Assembly (NCBI GenBank): GCA_963662155.1
Contig: OY759263.1
Span: 15,561,194-15,625,193 of the forward strand
Length of the DNA: 64,000 bases
Source: Lamellibrachia columna
Taxonomy: Eukaryota > Annelida > Polychaeta > Sabellida > Siboglinidae
Reading direction: 5' to 3'
Shown: positions 1 through 9,003 of the stretch, piece after piece
How the letters are laid out: each line of letters begins with the position of its first letter
Numbering within the stretch: position 1 is the first letter of the stretch
Translations under genes and position numbers: made by a program
Notes under the pieces: model-generated
The model's database searches: none
What the model was told of the DNA's origin: nothing
The model's input: the letters and a program-made list of their open reading frames with translations, nothing else

Positions 1-648
1 CGTCATTTTAGAGTGCTATAAAAACACCTCCACCGTGGATGTTACAATATTTTTGGATTGCTTCATAATTTGTGGGGAGCACAGAGTATGTGGGGATACT
101 TGAGTTGAGTTTGGTTTTAACTAGAAGGATTATGTCAGGGTTTGTTGAGTTTATTGTTGCCTGCCGTAGGGATACTCTGTTAGTGTTCTTGATGCTGAAT
201 GCAGTATCTTTGCTTGGTCAGGAGTAGAAGTATTAGCTGGATTTGGTGCAAATGTAGGGTTCGTATCATCAGAGATATTTGTGTAGTCACTGCTGTTTGG
301 AAGTGACTCAAGGACTGAGTAAGGGTTTGGAGTATTAATGTTGCTGGTGAATAGATACTCAGAATAGTTTGGCAATCCACAGCAAGAACAGAACCACAGC
401 ACACTACAATATTTTAATTGTTCATATGTGGTGTCATTAATTTGGACACATGCAGTATGGTACTAACTGTCACATTGATCACACTGTATGGCATGGTGGT
501 GATCATGTACCTCATGGCTGCAGGTGCCACATGGATATTTTGGAGAGGGATCTGAGGTGGGACCAGGGTTTGGATGAATGTACCCTGCTTGTATTATAAG
601 GCCACACAGATATAATAGAGATAGGGTACAGGGCTTAGTTGGCATCAT
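1..648 (-). pseudogene. PHD-finger CR1-like retroelement ORF, 5' part (copy 1)
   Basis: A true ATG at 648 opens a minus-strand frame with a C4HC3 PHD zinc finger: CGTC, then CDQC, then the YHTAC segment after an in-frame TAG (TGG in copy 3), then WFCSCCG. A Ser/Thr/Pro/Asn-rich linker follows and ends at a TAA near 151. A shifted frame then continues toward an APE-type endonuclease, whose remainder lies before the window. PHD domains are known in ORFs of CR1-like non-LTR elements and are presumed to contact chromatin. The TAG and the frameshift mean it is inactive. The PHD call is firm; the exact clade is an inference. Confidence 0.8.
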
Positions 649-1384
649 TTTATTTTTTCTTTGTGGTTGAGAACGTGGGGAATGGTGGCAGGTTTCTTGT
701 CAGCATGGCTGAGAATGTTGTTGTGGAATCCTCATTGTTGGTGGCAATTTGACACAGGTACAGAGGTGAGAGTGGTGTTAAATAAAGTAGTCTTGAATTT
801 TCTTGTAAAAGTATGTATTAGTAGATGTTTGCTATAACTTGCCTTTAGAGGGCTAAAGTCACATTAGATGAAATATGTACTAAACTGTTTAAAAGTGATG
901 TGCAGGGTTTGGGCTAGTGCGAACATAGACAGATAGTCAGTAGGAAATCTAGATGTGTGTTATGTCTGTGGTCCTCGGCTGACTCAGGAACTCTGGGTAT
1001 ATGAAAATACAGGGGTGGCAATGAAGCACCCGAAGAAGTGCCTGTTTCTTAGTACAAGATGTGATAAAAACAGGGTAGGATTAGAAATTCTAAGCTAAGT
1101 GTATCTAGTTTATATTTATAAATAATACACAGTATATTGAAATTTTAATACATGCACTATTTTTAGTTGTGTTGGGGATGATTTGGGTTTCGCGAGTTTT
1201 AACGACTACAGTTTACATCCGTCATCTTGATTTGTTCATTGTTAAGCAAGGTAAACGTGGCTGATTGAGTAAATTTGGTTTAGGAACGTGTGATATCTAA
1301 TGTTATAACACGATTATATTCTGATTTTGACACTGTTGCATATCTGTAAGATTGGGGTGTAAAGAGCCTTTAGAAATGTCACGA
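649..1384 (-). other. 5' flank/UTR of the PHD element; no gene seen
   Basis: No convincing coding frame. This stretch lies immediately upstream of the PHD ORF start on the minus strand and probably contains the 5' UTR of the retroelement. All three unit copies carry it nearly unchanged, so the element's 5' boundary cannot be located by comparing them. It ends where the 40-bp minisatellite starts. Confidence 0.4.
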
Positions 1385-1690
1385 ACCTGTCACTATGAGA
1401 CAGGATATGACAAGACAGACACTAACCTGTCATTATGAGACAGGAGTTGACCAGACAGACACTAATATGTCACTATGAGACAGTAGATGACAAGACAAAC
1501 ACTAACCTGTCACTATGAGACAGGAGATGACATATCAGACATAAACATGTCACTATGAGACAGGAGATGACAAGACAGACATTAATATGTCACCATGAGA
1601 CAGGAGATTACAAAATAAACACTAACGTGTCACTATGAGACAGGAGATGACAAGACAGACATTAACCTGTCACTATGAAACAGGAGATGA
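1385..1690 (+). repeat. 40-bp minisatellite, array a (copy 1)
   Basis: About 7.5 contiguous units of 40 bp. The core is CCTGTCACTATGAGACAGG, followed by AGATGACAAGACAGACACTAA. The core is an imperfect hairpin (CCTGTC paired with GACAGG, 7-nt loop). Read on the minus strand, each full unit contains a GACAG/GTTAGT junction resembling a 5' splice donor. Units differ by one to a few bases. The last unit carries the variant GAAACAGG and abuts an AT-rich inserted element. Confidence 0.92.
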
Positions 1691-1694
1691 TAGT

Positions 1695-2538
1695 CATGGG
1701 TTAATTTCAATTGTTAATTTAATTAACTCAATTAATTTAATTTAATTAATTGATTTACAAGAAAAGGTAAAGGCTAAATAAACTTCACCAAAAGGGGGTA
1801 ATTTTATTTTATTTTATTGACAAATTCCAAATTACCTCTCAATTAAGTGCTCATTTAACAGTAGGTATTACTGTATAGTTCACACCCATGTTACTCAGGC
1901 ATTTCCAAAAGGCAATCACCATTCCAGTGATTAGTCTGACAGAGATAAGGTTAAGGTATGTATGAATGGGAGGGAGAATATCTCTCAACATTAATACTGT
2001 CTGTACCAACTGGAGTTAGCTGGTCATTCAGGCACATGTGAATTGGAGGGAAGGCCTAGACAATACTTCAGTTTGGGATCTTTTTACAGCGCCAACTGGT
2101 ATCAAAAGCAAGCCAATTCAAGTGATACATAAAAAAATGGTGTATAAATATTTAAAAACTAGTGTATAAAGGGGAAACCTAATGAGTTAGCATTAACACA
2201 TTGCATAAATAACACTTTGATGCATAGAAATTATGTATATAGTTACCCGGTTTTGTTAATTTGGTGGTGGAATACTGGAGGAAACTCCACACCCTGCAAA
2301 TCCTCAGCCACAAATTTACATTCCTTTCAGAAAAGAACATTAATTTTAAAAAGCATCTACAACTTTTAAAATGTGATCAAATACCCCATAAACGAATGTC
2401 TTGGTATATAAATATTGTATAAGCACATCTTTTTCAACAAAGTTACAAAACATATTTCTTTTATAAGTCAACGCAATGTTCACATTTGTTCGATGATAAT
2501 AACACTGTTCCTAAGATGCAATAACTAAAGTAATTTCC

Positions 2539-2597
<59 letters not shown>

Positions 2598-2932
2598 TTA
2601 TATATGAACACAGCACTATCGTGACCGTAGCGTTTAGAACTGCTATAAAATGTGTAAATAACAACTAGCATATCACTATTTCAATAATGACTTGTATCAA
2701 GTGCTTATATTTACAAAAAAACAAGTGACATATGAATGTAATCTGCATTTCTACCAAAGCATACTTTAATTGTTAATTGAATTAAATATAATTGTTAATT
2801 TAATTTAATTAAAGAATTTGGGATGTTAATTTAATTTAATTGACCTGATAAATGTGTGAGGTTAATTTAATTGGAACATTTCTGAGTTAATTATAATTTA
2901 ATTTATTAACTTTTCAAGTTAATTGCCCCATG
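1695..2932. mobile_element. AT-rich element with inverted ends splitting the 40-bp array
   Basis: The stretch begins CATGGGTTAATTT and ends AAGTTAATTGCCCCATG, so its ends are inverted (CATGGG...CCCCATG). It is rich in TTAATTTAATT motifs and contains a (TA)n tract. The 40-bp minisatellite lies on both sides, and the 27-nt CCTGTCACTATGAAACAGGA(GATGATA) variant occurs at both edges, as if one array was split or one unit duplicated. No transposase frame is seen. A non-autonomous DNA transposon (MITE-like) is the best guess; no clean target-site duplication was found. Confidence 0.5.
2541..2605. repeat. (TA)n microsatellite
   Basis: About 65 bp of TA dinucleotides interrupted by TG and TTT. The copy 2 counterpart at 32971-33026 is almost pure TA. 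It lies inside the AT-rich inserted element. Confidence 0.95.
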
Positions 2933-2936
2933 CATA

Positions 2937-3154
2937 CCTGTCACTATGAAACAGGAGATGATAAGAGAGTCACTAACCTGTCACTACAAGAGAGGAAATG
3001 ACAAGACAGACATAAACCTGTCACTATGAGAGAGGAGATAACAAGACAGTCAACAACCTGCCATAATAACACAAGAGATGACAAGACAGACATAAACATG
3101 TTACTACGAGACAGGAGATGATAAGACAGACACTAACCTGTCATTATGAGACAG
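2937..3154 (+). repeat. 40-bp minisatellite, array b (copy 1)
   Basis: Continuation of the 40-bp array on the far side of the AT-rich element, with 5-6 more diverged units (for example CACTACAAGAGAGG and CCATAATAACACAAG). The last unit overlaps the 3' edge of a predicted minus-strand exon, and its donor-like site is the exon's donor. Confidence 0.9.
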
Positions 3155-3237
3155 CCGAGTTTTGTCAAACGGCATAGTGATGCTGAGTGGCTTGTTGACC
3201 GTCTGATCTGGGAGTTGTTCCATCCCATCATTGTATC
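3138..3237 (-). CDS. Predicted internal exon, unknown protein
   Basis: Minus-strand open block of 100 bp between acceptor CTGTCTCCAG/GA and donor GACAG/GTTAGTG (phase 1 in, phase 2 out). The frame reads PGYNDGMEQLPDQ, then a segment rich in polar residues. An in-frame TGA lies just upstream of the acceptor, which fits an intron. Protein family not recognised. Its neighbour at 4137-4309 ends in phase 0, so at least one exon would lie between if they belong to one gene. The donor sits inside the last 40-bp minisatellite unit. Confidence 0.45.
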
Positions 3238-3705
3238 CTGGAGACAGTCAATGACACTGTACGTTGAAAGTCTGACAGTGTCAACAACAGTGAACACAGG
3301 GATCTCACGGTGTGGTGAATAATAATTATGTTATTTACGAAGACATCAAGTAATGCTAGTAGATTTAGACAAAATGTTATTGAAATAACATTGAAATACC
3401 AACATTATCAATATAAAAATCAATTTTGAACAACACTGCAAACTAAAACCCAAAAGTATTTATACTAAGTGACCTTTTACAATCCAATCTCCCACCTGTT
3501 CTTATAGTAAATGGAGTCTACAAGAGCAATATACTAAGCGACCTTTCACAAGCCAATCTCCCACCTGTTCCTCAAGTATCTGTCTGTTTTGTCCCTGGTT
3601 GACTTAGGGCGACAATGAATGACTTGAACGTGTCCGATGCTCCTGACAGGTACTGGGCAGTCAAGTCATCAGCTGACAGAAACCCCCGTCAGCATCTTGT
3701 CACTG
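3238..3705. other. No gene seen
   Basis: Intron-like sequence. A short plus-strand frame (3615-3818) and a minus-strand segment around 3590-3690 are open, but neither has a credible splice pair. Two nearly repeated phrases (GCCAATCTCCCACCTGTTC and its CAATCC variant) occur near 3480-3580. Confidence 0.4.
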
Positions 3706-4112
3706 GTCTGGGCTGTGAGAGCAAGAATCACTTTACACTTCAAGTAAGCTGTAATGTCTGTAAAAGACTAACTGGGTTGCAAGTGCAAAAATCACTTTAC
3801 ACTACAAGTCAGCTGTAATGTCTGTATAGAGACTCACTGGTATGTGAGTGCAATAATTACTTGACACTTTGAGTCAGCTCTAATGCCTATGTAAATACTC
3901 ACTGGTATGTGAGTGGAAGATATTTTTCAATTCGAGTCAGCTGTAATGCCGGAATAAAGACTGACTGGGCTGTGAGTACAACAATCACTTGACACTTCAA
4001 GTAAGCTGTAATTTCTGTGTAAAGACTGACTGGGCTGTGAGTACAACGATCACTTTACACTTCAAGTAAGCTGTAATGTCTGCGTAAAGACTGACTTGGC
4101 TGTGAGTGCAAT
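3706..4112 (+). repeat. 65-bp tandem repeat array
   Basis: About six units of 63-65 bp, each built around CTGGGCTGTGAGTACAAC, then CACTTTACACTTCAAGTAAG, then CTGTAATGTCTGTGTAAAGACTGA. They diverge by roughly 10-20% from each other. On the minus strand the array follows the donor of the exon at 4137-4309, so it would lie in the intron. Confidence 0.88.
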
Positions 4113-4136
4113 AATCAGCATGAGCCAAGAACTTAC

Positions 4137-4309
4137 GCTGTCGATGTTCTCATCCTTGGGTGGTTTGTCCCAGGTGACACTGACGCCGTCCTGTCGTGAC
4201 GTCTTTACTGCTGGTACGTCAATTGTTGTGTAATCGAATGGCTCTGTGTCGTCCACTGATGTAGTCATGTTGTGTACTGACTTTTGTGACTCAGGTTTGA
4301 TGGTGGCAC
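4137..4309 (-). CDS. Predicted exon, HYR/FN3-like beta-sandwich fragment
   Basis: 173-bp open block on minus between acceptor ATCATTCCAG/GTGCC and a consensus donor GACAGC/GTAAGT (phase 1 in, phase 0 out). The translation ends with DGVSVTWDKPPKDENIDS, reminiscent of the VTW-PP strand pattern in HYR or fibronectin-III domains. Copy 2 shows the same exon unchanged at 34558-34730. It would be part of a modular extracellular protein; the domain call is tentative. Confidence 0.55.
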
Positions 4310-4997
4310 CTGGAATGATGACATCAAGTTTATACAGGCAATACATATCAGTCAGTGTTGTAGTTTGATCATTACAATATTTTACAGAAATTACAAAATA
4401 ACTTAACTTAGAATTTTTTTTTCTTTAACCGACAGAAAGCTGCTTGACCATTTAAGACAATCTGTTTTCCAGAACAAAGAACGATGCTATGGCAGTTCAT
4501 TTACAAGTATTTCCTTGTTATAAACGACCATTTGTCTCAAAGAATTGAGAATGGTTGTACTAGTAAGTTAATATTGAAGAATTTCACTGACAGGCAAACA
4601 GATTTGAGAGAACGGAGAAAGGATGCACTGGCTGTTAAATGTAGTAAAATGCATATTGCCTCTCTCTCGCTGTCAGCTGTGGTTGCGACTATGACTGCTC
4701 ACTTAGTTCGCAATAAGTCCTATCCAGATTGGTCTTTCATCGGCAACTAAGTACAACTGCTTGGCGTCTATATTTTATTTTCTGCAAGTTTCCCTTTACT
4801 ATGTCTTTGTATCTAAGTTTTGGGCGACCTCTGTTTCTAGTACCTTCTGACAGGTGGGAGTGCTGAAAAAAGCCACACTTCCATAAACAACTGGAATATA
4901 TTAAAGAGTATAATGGCGTGAGTCTGACTTTGTAATGAGTTGGTTGTATTTAGTCAGTTCTGTGTCATGGCGTGCAACACCCAGACCTGTCATGTTC
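4310..4997. other. No gene seen; intronic
   Basis: Contains a pyrimidine tract near 4410 and an 88-codon plus-strand frame (4484-4750) with no recognisable motif, judged fortuitous. Positions about 4930-4997 resemble the segment at 15475-15545 (GTGTCATGGCGTGCAACACC versus ATGTCATGGTGTGCCACACC), marking the start of an internal paralogous block. Confidence 0.4.
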
Positions 4998-5900
4998 CTG
5001 AGAACAAAAAGAAGAGTTGTGGTTGGATATGGGTTGTCGGAAGAGTTTAAAGTTAACATCGGTTAGAGGCAAGGAAATGACCCTTTACTCTTTATCGTGG
5101 TGGTGGCACTAATCAGCAGGAAGATCAGCATGAAGGATGTTCTCAGGAAGGGGATGTATGCAAACGATCTAGCCATGACAGCAGACAAAAAACAAGAACT
5201 ACAGGAAGTGTTGGAGGAATGGAAGGGGGTGTTCAAGAAGCACGGACCGATAATGAGCCGGGAGAAGACAGAAGTGATGTGGGTTTGACAACAGAGAGAG
5301 GACTTGAACATTAGTTTGGATGATAAGGAGATCAATCAAGTGGATGGCTTTGTGTAACTTGGAGGAATGGTTAATGAGGATGGGCATTCAGAGGTAGAAA
5401 TGCGATGCCGGATACAACAGGGAGCGAATGCTCGGGGAAAGGTAGAGGGAGTCATGTTGGACAGAAACATTTTGAAAAAGCTGAAAAGGAAATTCCTGAG
5501 AGGTTGTCTTACACAAGCATGCCTGAATCTGTATCTGGAGACAGTGGCATTGACAGAACAACAACAGCAGCTGCAAGGTTGGTTCTGGTTTTGTCGAATA
5601 ACACGAACAAAGAGGATTGGCGAAAGAAGGATGAACGACCTGAGGAAAGATGTGATGCAACAAAACAGTTCAACAGGAAGATTGGTGAGAAGCAAGGTGA
5701 GATGGGCAGGCCACATGGTAAGGATGGATGCAGACATACTAGTAAAGAGAGTGGAAGAGAAAGGTGAAAAAACATCAAGGATGCAAGAAAAGGGGAACGA
5801 ACAGCTAAGATCGAAGGACTGCGTGAGGTGGGATATGAGAAGATCGGGGGAAGACGAAAGATGGAGAGGGGGCAGCCGATAGAAAAGTATGGAAAGAAAC
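4998..5900 (+). pseudogene. RTE-like non-LTR retrotransposon, 3' half
   Basis: Broken plus-strand frames encode the C-terminal half of an RTE-type reverse transcriptase: SEEFKVN, RQGND, LLFIVVVALIS, YANDLA (the YADD box with Asp changed to Asn), REKTEVMWV, a VDGFV-YLGG-like segment, RRIQ-GANA, then ETVALTEQQQ and KVRWAGHMVRMDAD. Several stops and frameshifts are present. The 5' half, including the endonuclease, is missing. It is related to the element at 16110-17705, and the flanking non-element sequence is also shared. Confidence 0.82.
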
Positions 5901-6224
5901 AACAGAAAGAGTGACTTGACAATATTTTACCTGACCCTAACCCATGAACAGCAGTGAACAAAGAGGAAAAGCACCGTTAGTTTGGTAAAAAAATTATGTT
6001 TAATAAATCCAATAATATGGTCAACATTTTCATAAACAGTGTATAAATTGCTTATGAGAAAAAACATTATTTCAATAGAACATTTGCTAAATTTTAGCAC
6101 CCCTCTACAGACATGGTGTTGTGTGACTATGATGCGCCATTTAGAAACCAGGTGTCTATGACAGTGACATGATTCTCTCCAGAGCCTTTTTATCATGACA
6201 CACCTATCTCACTGACTGACTTAT

Positions 6225-6420
6225 CTCATGTGTGACGAGGCTGCCATAATTGTTGACCATGATGCTCCACAACTGGATAGTGGACTGGAAGGTGGCGGCC
6301 ACCATCCTGTTGCAGTTCTCCTGGCCAGTGTTGAGCACCTTGGCATTGACCACCTGATCTATTAAATCCATCAGACACGGACTAGTCCACGAAAATTGGC
6401 AGCGTGCAGAGTCCTTCATC
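6225..6420 (-). CDS. Predicted exon R (P1 version), unknown protein
   Basis: 196-bp open block on minus after acceptor TTTTTGTGAGACAG/G (phase 2 in). It reads MKDSARCQFSWTSP, then DLIDQVVNAKVLNTGQE, then NCNRMVAATFQST and LWSIMVNNYGSLVTHE. The expected donor is GAG/ATAAGT, with A in place of the obligatory G of GT. If that is the real exon end, splicing would fail; otherwise the frame stops six codons later. Amino-acid identity with copy 2 (36644-36839) is complete. The P2 paralogue at 17991-18108 has lost the middle portion. Family not recognised. Confidence 0.55.
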
Positions 6421-6487
6421 CTGTCTCACAAAAACACACAAGTTACATCGATATGTAGATCTGCATCAATCAAACAGTTCGCACACC

Positions 6488-6563
6488 CACACTTTGGTAT
6501 TGAAGTGACCCTTGATATTGTTCACTCTCGGTCCACCAAAATTGTTCCTGGCTGCCGCAGCAC
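6488..6563 (-). pseudogene. Exon Q remnant (P1 version)
   Basis: After acceptor CTTTTTACAG/GT the minus strand reads AAAARNNFGGPRVNNIKGHFN, matching exon Q at 20464-20569. It then joins sequence (TKVWV) that in P2 lies 2.3 kb away, near 18170. The Q donor is therefore missing, which suggests P1 arose by a deletion running into this exon. Confidence 0.6.
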
Positions 6564-6810
6564 CTGTAAAAAGACCTCAAGTAAAGGCATGTTTATGTTT
6601 ACACAGCACTGTATCCACTCCTTGGGATTGTTCAACGTGCTTAACAGTTCACTCCCTGGCTGACCTGTTCATTCCAACACCTTTTGTATTTATCTGGGAA
6701 GCATTCAGCAATGCTGCAATTACTGTGTGAAGATTTTTCGTTCACATTTCCACACGCATTATGCGCGAACGAGTTCGATTTTGCGCCCGCCACGGACACA
6801 TTGAGTTGTT

Positions 6811-6841
6811 TACTTCCGGCGTCGCCGGTTGAATGTAAATG
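6811..6841 (+). promoter_or_regulatory. ETS/GABP-type core promoter upstream of THAP-like gene
   Basis: TTTACTTCCGGCGTCGCCGG lies about 20 bp before an ATGGCG start codon, with local CpG enrichment in otherwise AT-rich DNA. ACTTCCGG is the classical ETS/GABP site of TATA-less metazoan promoters. Site call from motif only. Confidence 0.5.
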
Positions 6842-8126
6842 GCGTTCGAGTTGCACAGATCAAAATGTCAAAAAGCGTTGGCAGCAACTGCTGCATGCCA
6901 TTGTCGATTGCGCTTGCACAAGTGCAAAATGCAGAGGATTGTCTACCGAAGGGAACCGAATGGAGAGCCCGTTTGCTGCATGCCATCATTGGCATCAATA
7001 AGAATGAACAGCAGCTTCGATGCTGACAATGCCAAGATCTGCTCCAGGCATTTCACAGATGATTGTTTCAAACATGGTAAGTTTCTTGGTATTTTAATTA
7101 ATTGGTTAATAACTGTTCAGTGATGTTGCAAATTTACATATATACCGGTTAAAGAGCCTGAATCAGTGAGTAACTGTGTCACTGTGTGTAAAGTTCTGTA
7201 AAGGCTAAGCTAAAAGTAGGCCCAACATGTATGTCTGTTTTATAGGTATAATAATATCAAAAAGTGTCTGTCTTCGCTTACTCTAGCTGCAGATAACTAT
7301 ATGAAATTATTTTCATAATCACGATTCTTCACAGGCACAGTTTTGGGGGTGGGGTGGGGGGGTAGTAGCTCAGCTGTTAATACACAGTGCTGAAGAAATT
7401 GAAATATTAAATACCAAAAATAATACAAAATGACAATGGCAACAATGAAACAATAGCAGTAAGAATAGTAATAAGTGTATGATATATATATTTACATAAC
7501 ACAAAAAATAACTTTTTTTGTACAGGTCCAAGCGGAACTCGCAGAACATTGATACCTGGAAGTTTGCCAACCCTATGGATGCCTTCAAAGTCTGTAGTCT
7601 CAATTACTATTTGCATATTGAAGGTATCCTGTCTTAATCAAATGTGTTTACTTTTACTTCTTTCTGCTTTGACTATCTTTTCTTGTCCTTTTTTTGAATT
7701 TGGTATATTTGATCGTATAATCTGTGATTTTCCCTTGGGAAAATCAGACACTTCCTCTGAGGGCAACCAGTTGTGACAGCGCCACACTACCTATTCTACT
7801 AATTAATTCCTAAGGAAGGTATTTTTTTCATAAACCAATCCTAAGACAGTAGTTTTGTCGTTTTTATGTTTCAGTCATACAGAGAGCCACCGCCAGAGTT
7901 TGATCATGTTGCATACTTCAGCTTTGAAGACATTCGCAAGGATCTTGGCAAGGTTCGGCTTCCATGGTGCATCACAGAAACTCTGCAAAAACTATTAAAC
8001 TTGCAGTTGTTTTGGACAGTGTTGTCAAGCCGCAAGTTATTCTTGAAAGTGACACTGGTATGGCAGCTTCAGCCCATGTGTTTGGGGTACCTGCTCCACA
8101 CCTTTCCACTGACCTTGAACACATGA
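6839..8126 (+). CDS. THAP-domain-like gene (three exons), possibly decayed
   Basis: Exon 1 is 6839-7076 (ATGGCG start, donor CATG/GTAAGT), exon 2 is 7526-7623 (acceptor TTTTTTTGTACAG/GT, weak donor AAG/GTATCC), exon 3 is 7875-8126 (acceptor TTTATGTTTCAG, TGA stop). Phases 1 and 0 match, giving 195 codons. Exon 1 ends KICSRHFTDDCFKHG and exon 2 reads RRTLIPGSLPTLWMPSKS, the C-x2-H end and basic AVPT-like tail typical of THAP zinc fingers. The Trp/Ala-Ile core (EWRARLLHAIIGI) lies in another frame of exon 1, so a frameshift probably inactivated it. The exon 3 product is not recognised, and another frame there (EKSVCTGLTAEF) looks as plausible. Both unit copies share this. Confidence 0.55.
7345..7362 (+). 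other. G-run with quadruplex potential
   Basis: GGGGGTGGGGTGGGGGGG is an 18-nt run with three G blocks, the last long enough to supply two tetrad strands. It lies in the first intron of the THAP-like gene on the non-template strand, and is identical in copy 2 at 37774-37791. Confidence 0.6.
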
Positions 8127-8289
8127 AGTTAATTACCTTTCTTCTTGACTTGCGTGAAAAGTCAGTGTGTACTGGATTAACTGCAGAATTTTGCCAGTCT
8201 GCCAGATGGTACTGGTTCAAAACAGTATTTTCGATACATTAAAAACCTACCAGCCAATGTCATGTTTTTCCATATATCCTGCATTATGT

Positions 8290-8486
8290 CAAACTCATGG
8301 CAACTTCTGCTCCATGCCATAATATAAAAAGGCATACACCTTTGAAGCAAAGTGGATAACAAAGCTATGGAAGCCGTCGAAGGCTCAATGCTGGAGGTCT
8401 GGTACTGGGTGGACACTGCTTCCTGATGTCTTTGCACAGGGTCTTGTCCCTCACCAGCTTTTCGAGTGTGACTGCAGCTTTGGAAG
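8290..8486 (-). pseudogene. Decayed THAP/ISL2EU-type transposase C-terminal fragment
   Basis: Minus-strand pieces in three frames: ASKAAVTLEKLVRDKTLCKD with IRK, then YQTSSIE, then FHSFVIHFASKVYAFLYYGM. From family knowledge this order resembles the conserved C-terminal part of IS4EU/ISL2EU-like animal transposases (KDI-KLSP-YQTSSLEAFHS-FAPK). It starts after a degenerate acceptor (TTTAAG) in phase 1, like the intact-acceptor counterpart at 25807. The first frame would also join in phase to the gene on 9004-9922, so a domesticated last exon is possible but less likely. Confidence 0.5.
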
Positions 8487-8626
8487 CTTAAACAAATAAG
8501 GTATTCAACATCAGGAATTAAGTATTCAATGTTCAACATTACTCAACAGTTTGTGCAATTAAATTAAATATATAATACGCTTTGTAATAAAACTAAATAT
8601 ATAATACGCTTTGTAATAAAACATTA

Positions 8627-8749
8627 CATAATTATATATTTTTAGTTAAATCTTATACATAATTATATATTTTTAGTTAAATCTTATACATAATTATATA
8701 TTTTTAGTTAAATCTTATACATAATTATATATTTTTAGTTAAATCTTAC
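8627..8749 (+). repeat. 31-bp AT-rich tandem repeat, 4 units
   Basis: Four units of CATAATTATATATTTTTAG plus TTAAATCTTATA. Just before it, a 29-bp unit containing AATACGCTTTGTAATAAAAC is present twice in copy 1 and once in copy 2. Confidence 0.92.
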
Positions 8750-9003
8750 ATTACTTTATTAATGAAGAGATTATGTACCATGTGATGATGGTTGTTAGAA
8801 CATACGCACGCACACACGCAAATATTAAAAGTAGTAATATCCATCAGGCATGAGAATAGGGTTGGTGGTTTTTAAAAAGTCGTTCGCCTAAGGGTAGCAC
8901 TTTTGTGTGATGGCCAAAGACCGGCAGTGTTTTGCTACACTTTCACTGAAATAAGCCATATACGTTTCCCCTTGATATCAATCAGTCAGATAGTTAGGCC
9001 TAC

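Larger units (their letters stand above)
4930..6650 (+). repeat. Internal paralogous block P1
   Basis: The RTE fragment plus downstream unique sequence (from ACCTGACCCTAACCC at about 5930 through exon sequence to about 6650) aligns collinearly with 15470-20700 (P2). Sequence outside the transposon is shared (for example GTCAACATTTTCATAAA and TCACTGACTGAC), so this is a segmental duplication and not two independent insertions. P1 lacks about 2.3 kb that P2 has between TTTGGTATT and GAAGTGA. Confidence 0.8.

Noticed and set aside
1385..1690. CRISPR-like array of palindromic repeats
   Set aside because: Units are contiguous 40-mers without unique spacers, and the context is a eukaryotic genome.
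3615..3818. 67-codon plus-strand frame
   Set aside because: Runs into the 65-bp tandem repeat and has no recognisable features.
4484..4750. 88-codon plus-strand frame
   Set aside because: No motif, not flanked by splice sites, and likely intronic to the minus-strand exons; conserved only because the unit is recent.
5336..5961. Minus-strand frames of 150-188 codons, Ser/Phe/Leu-rich
   Set aside because: Antisense shadows of the RTE reverse transcriptase C-terminal region on plus.
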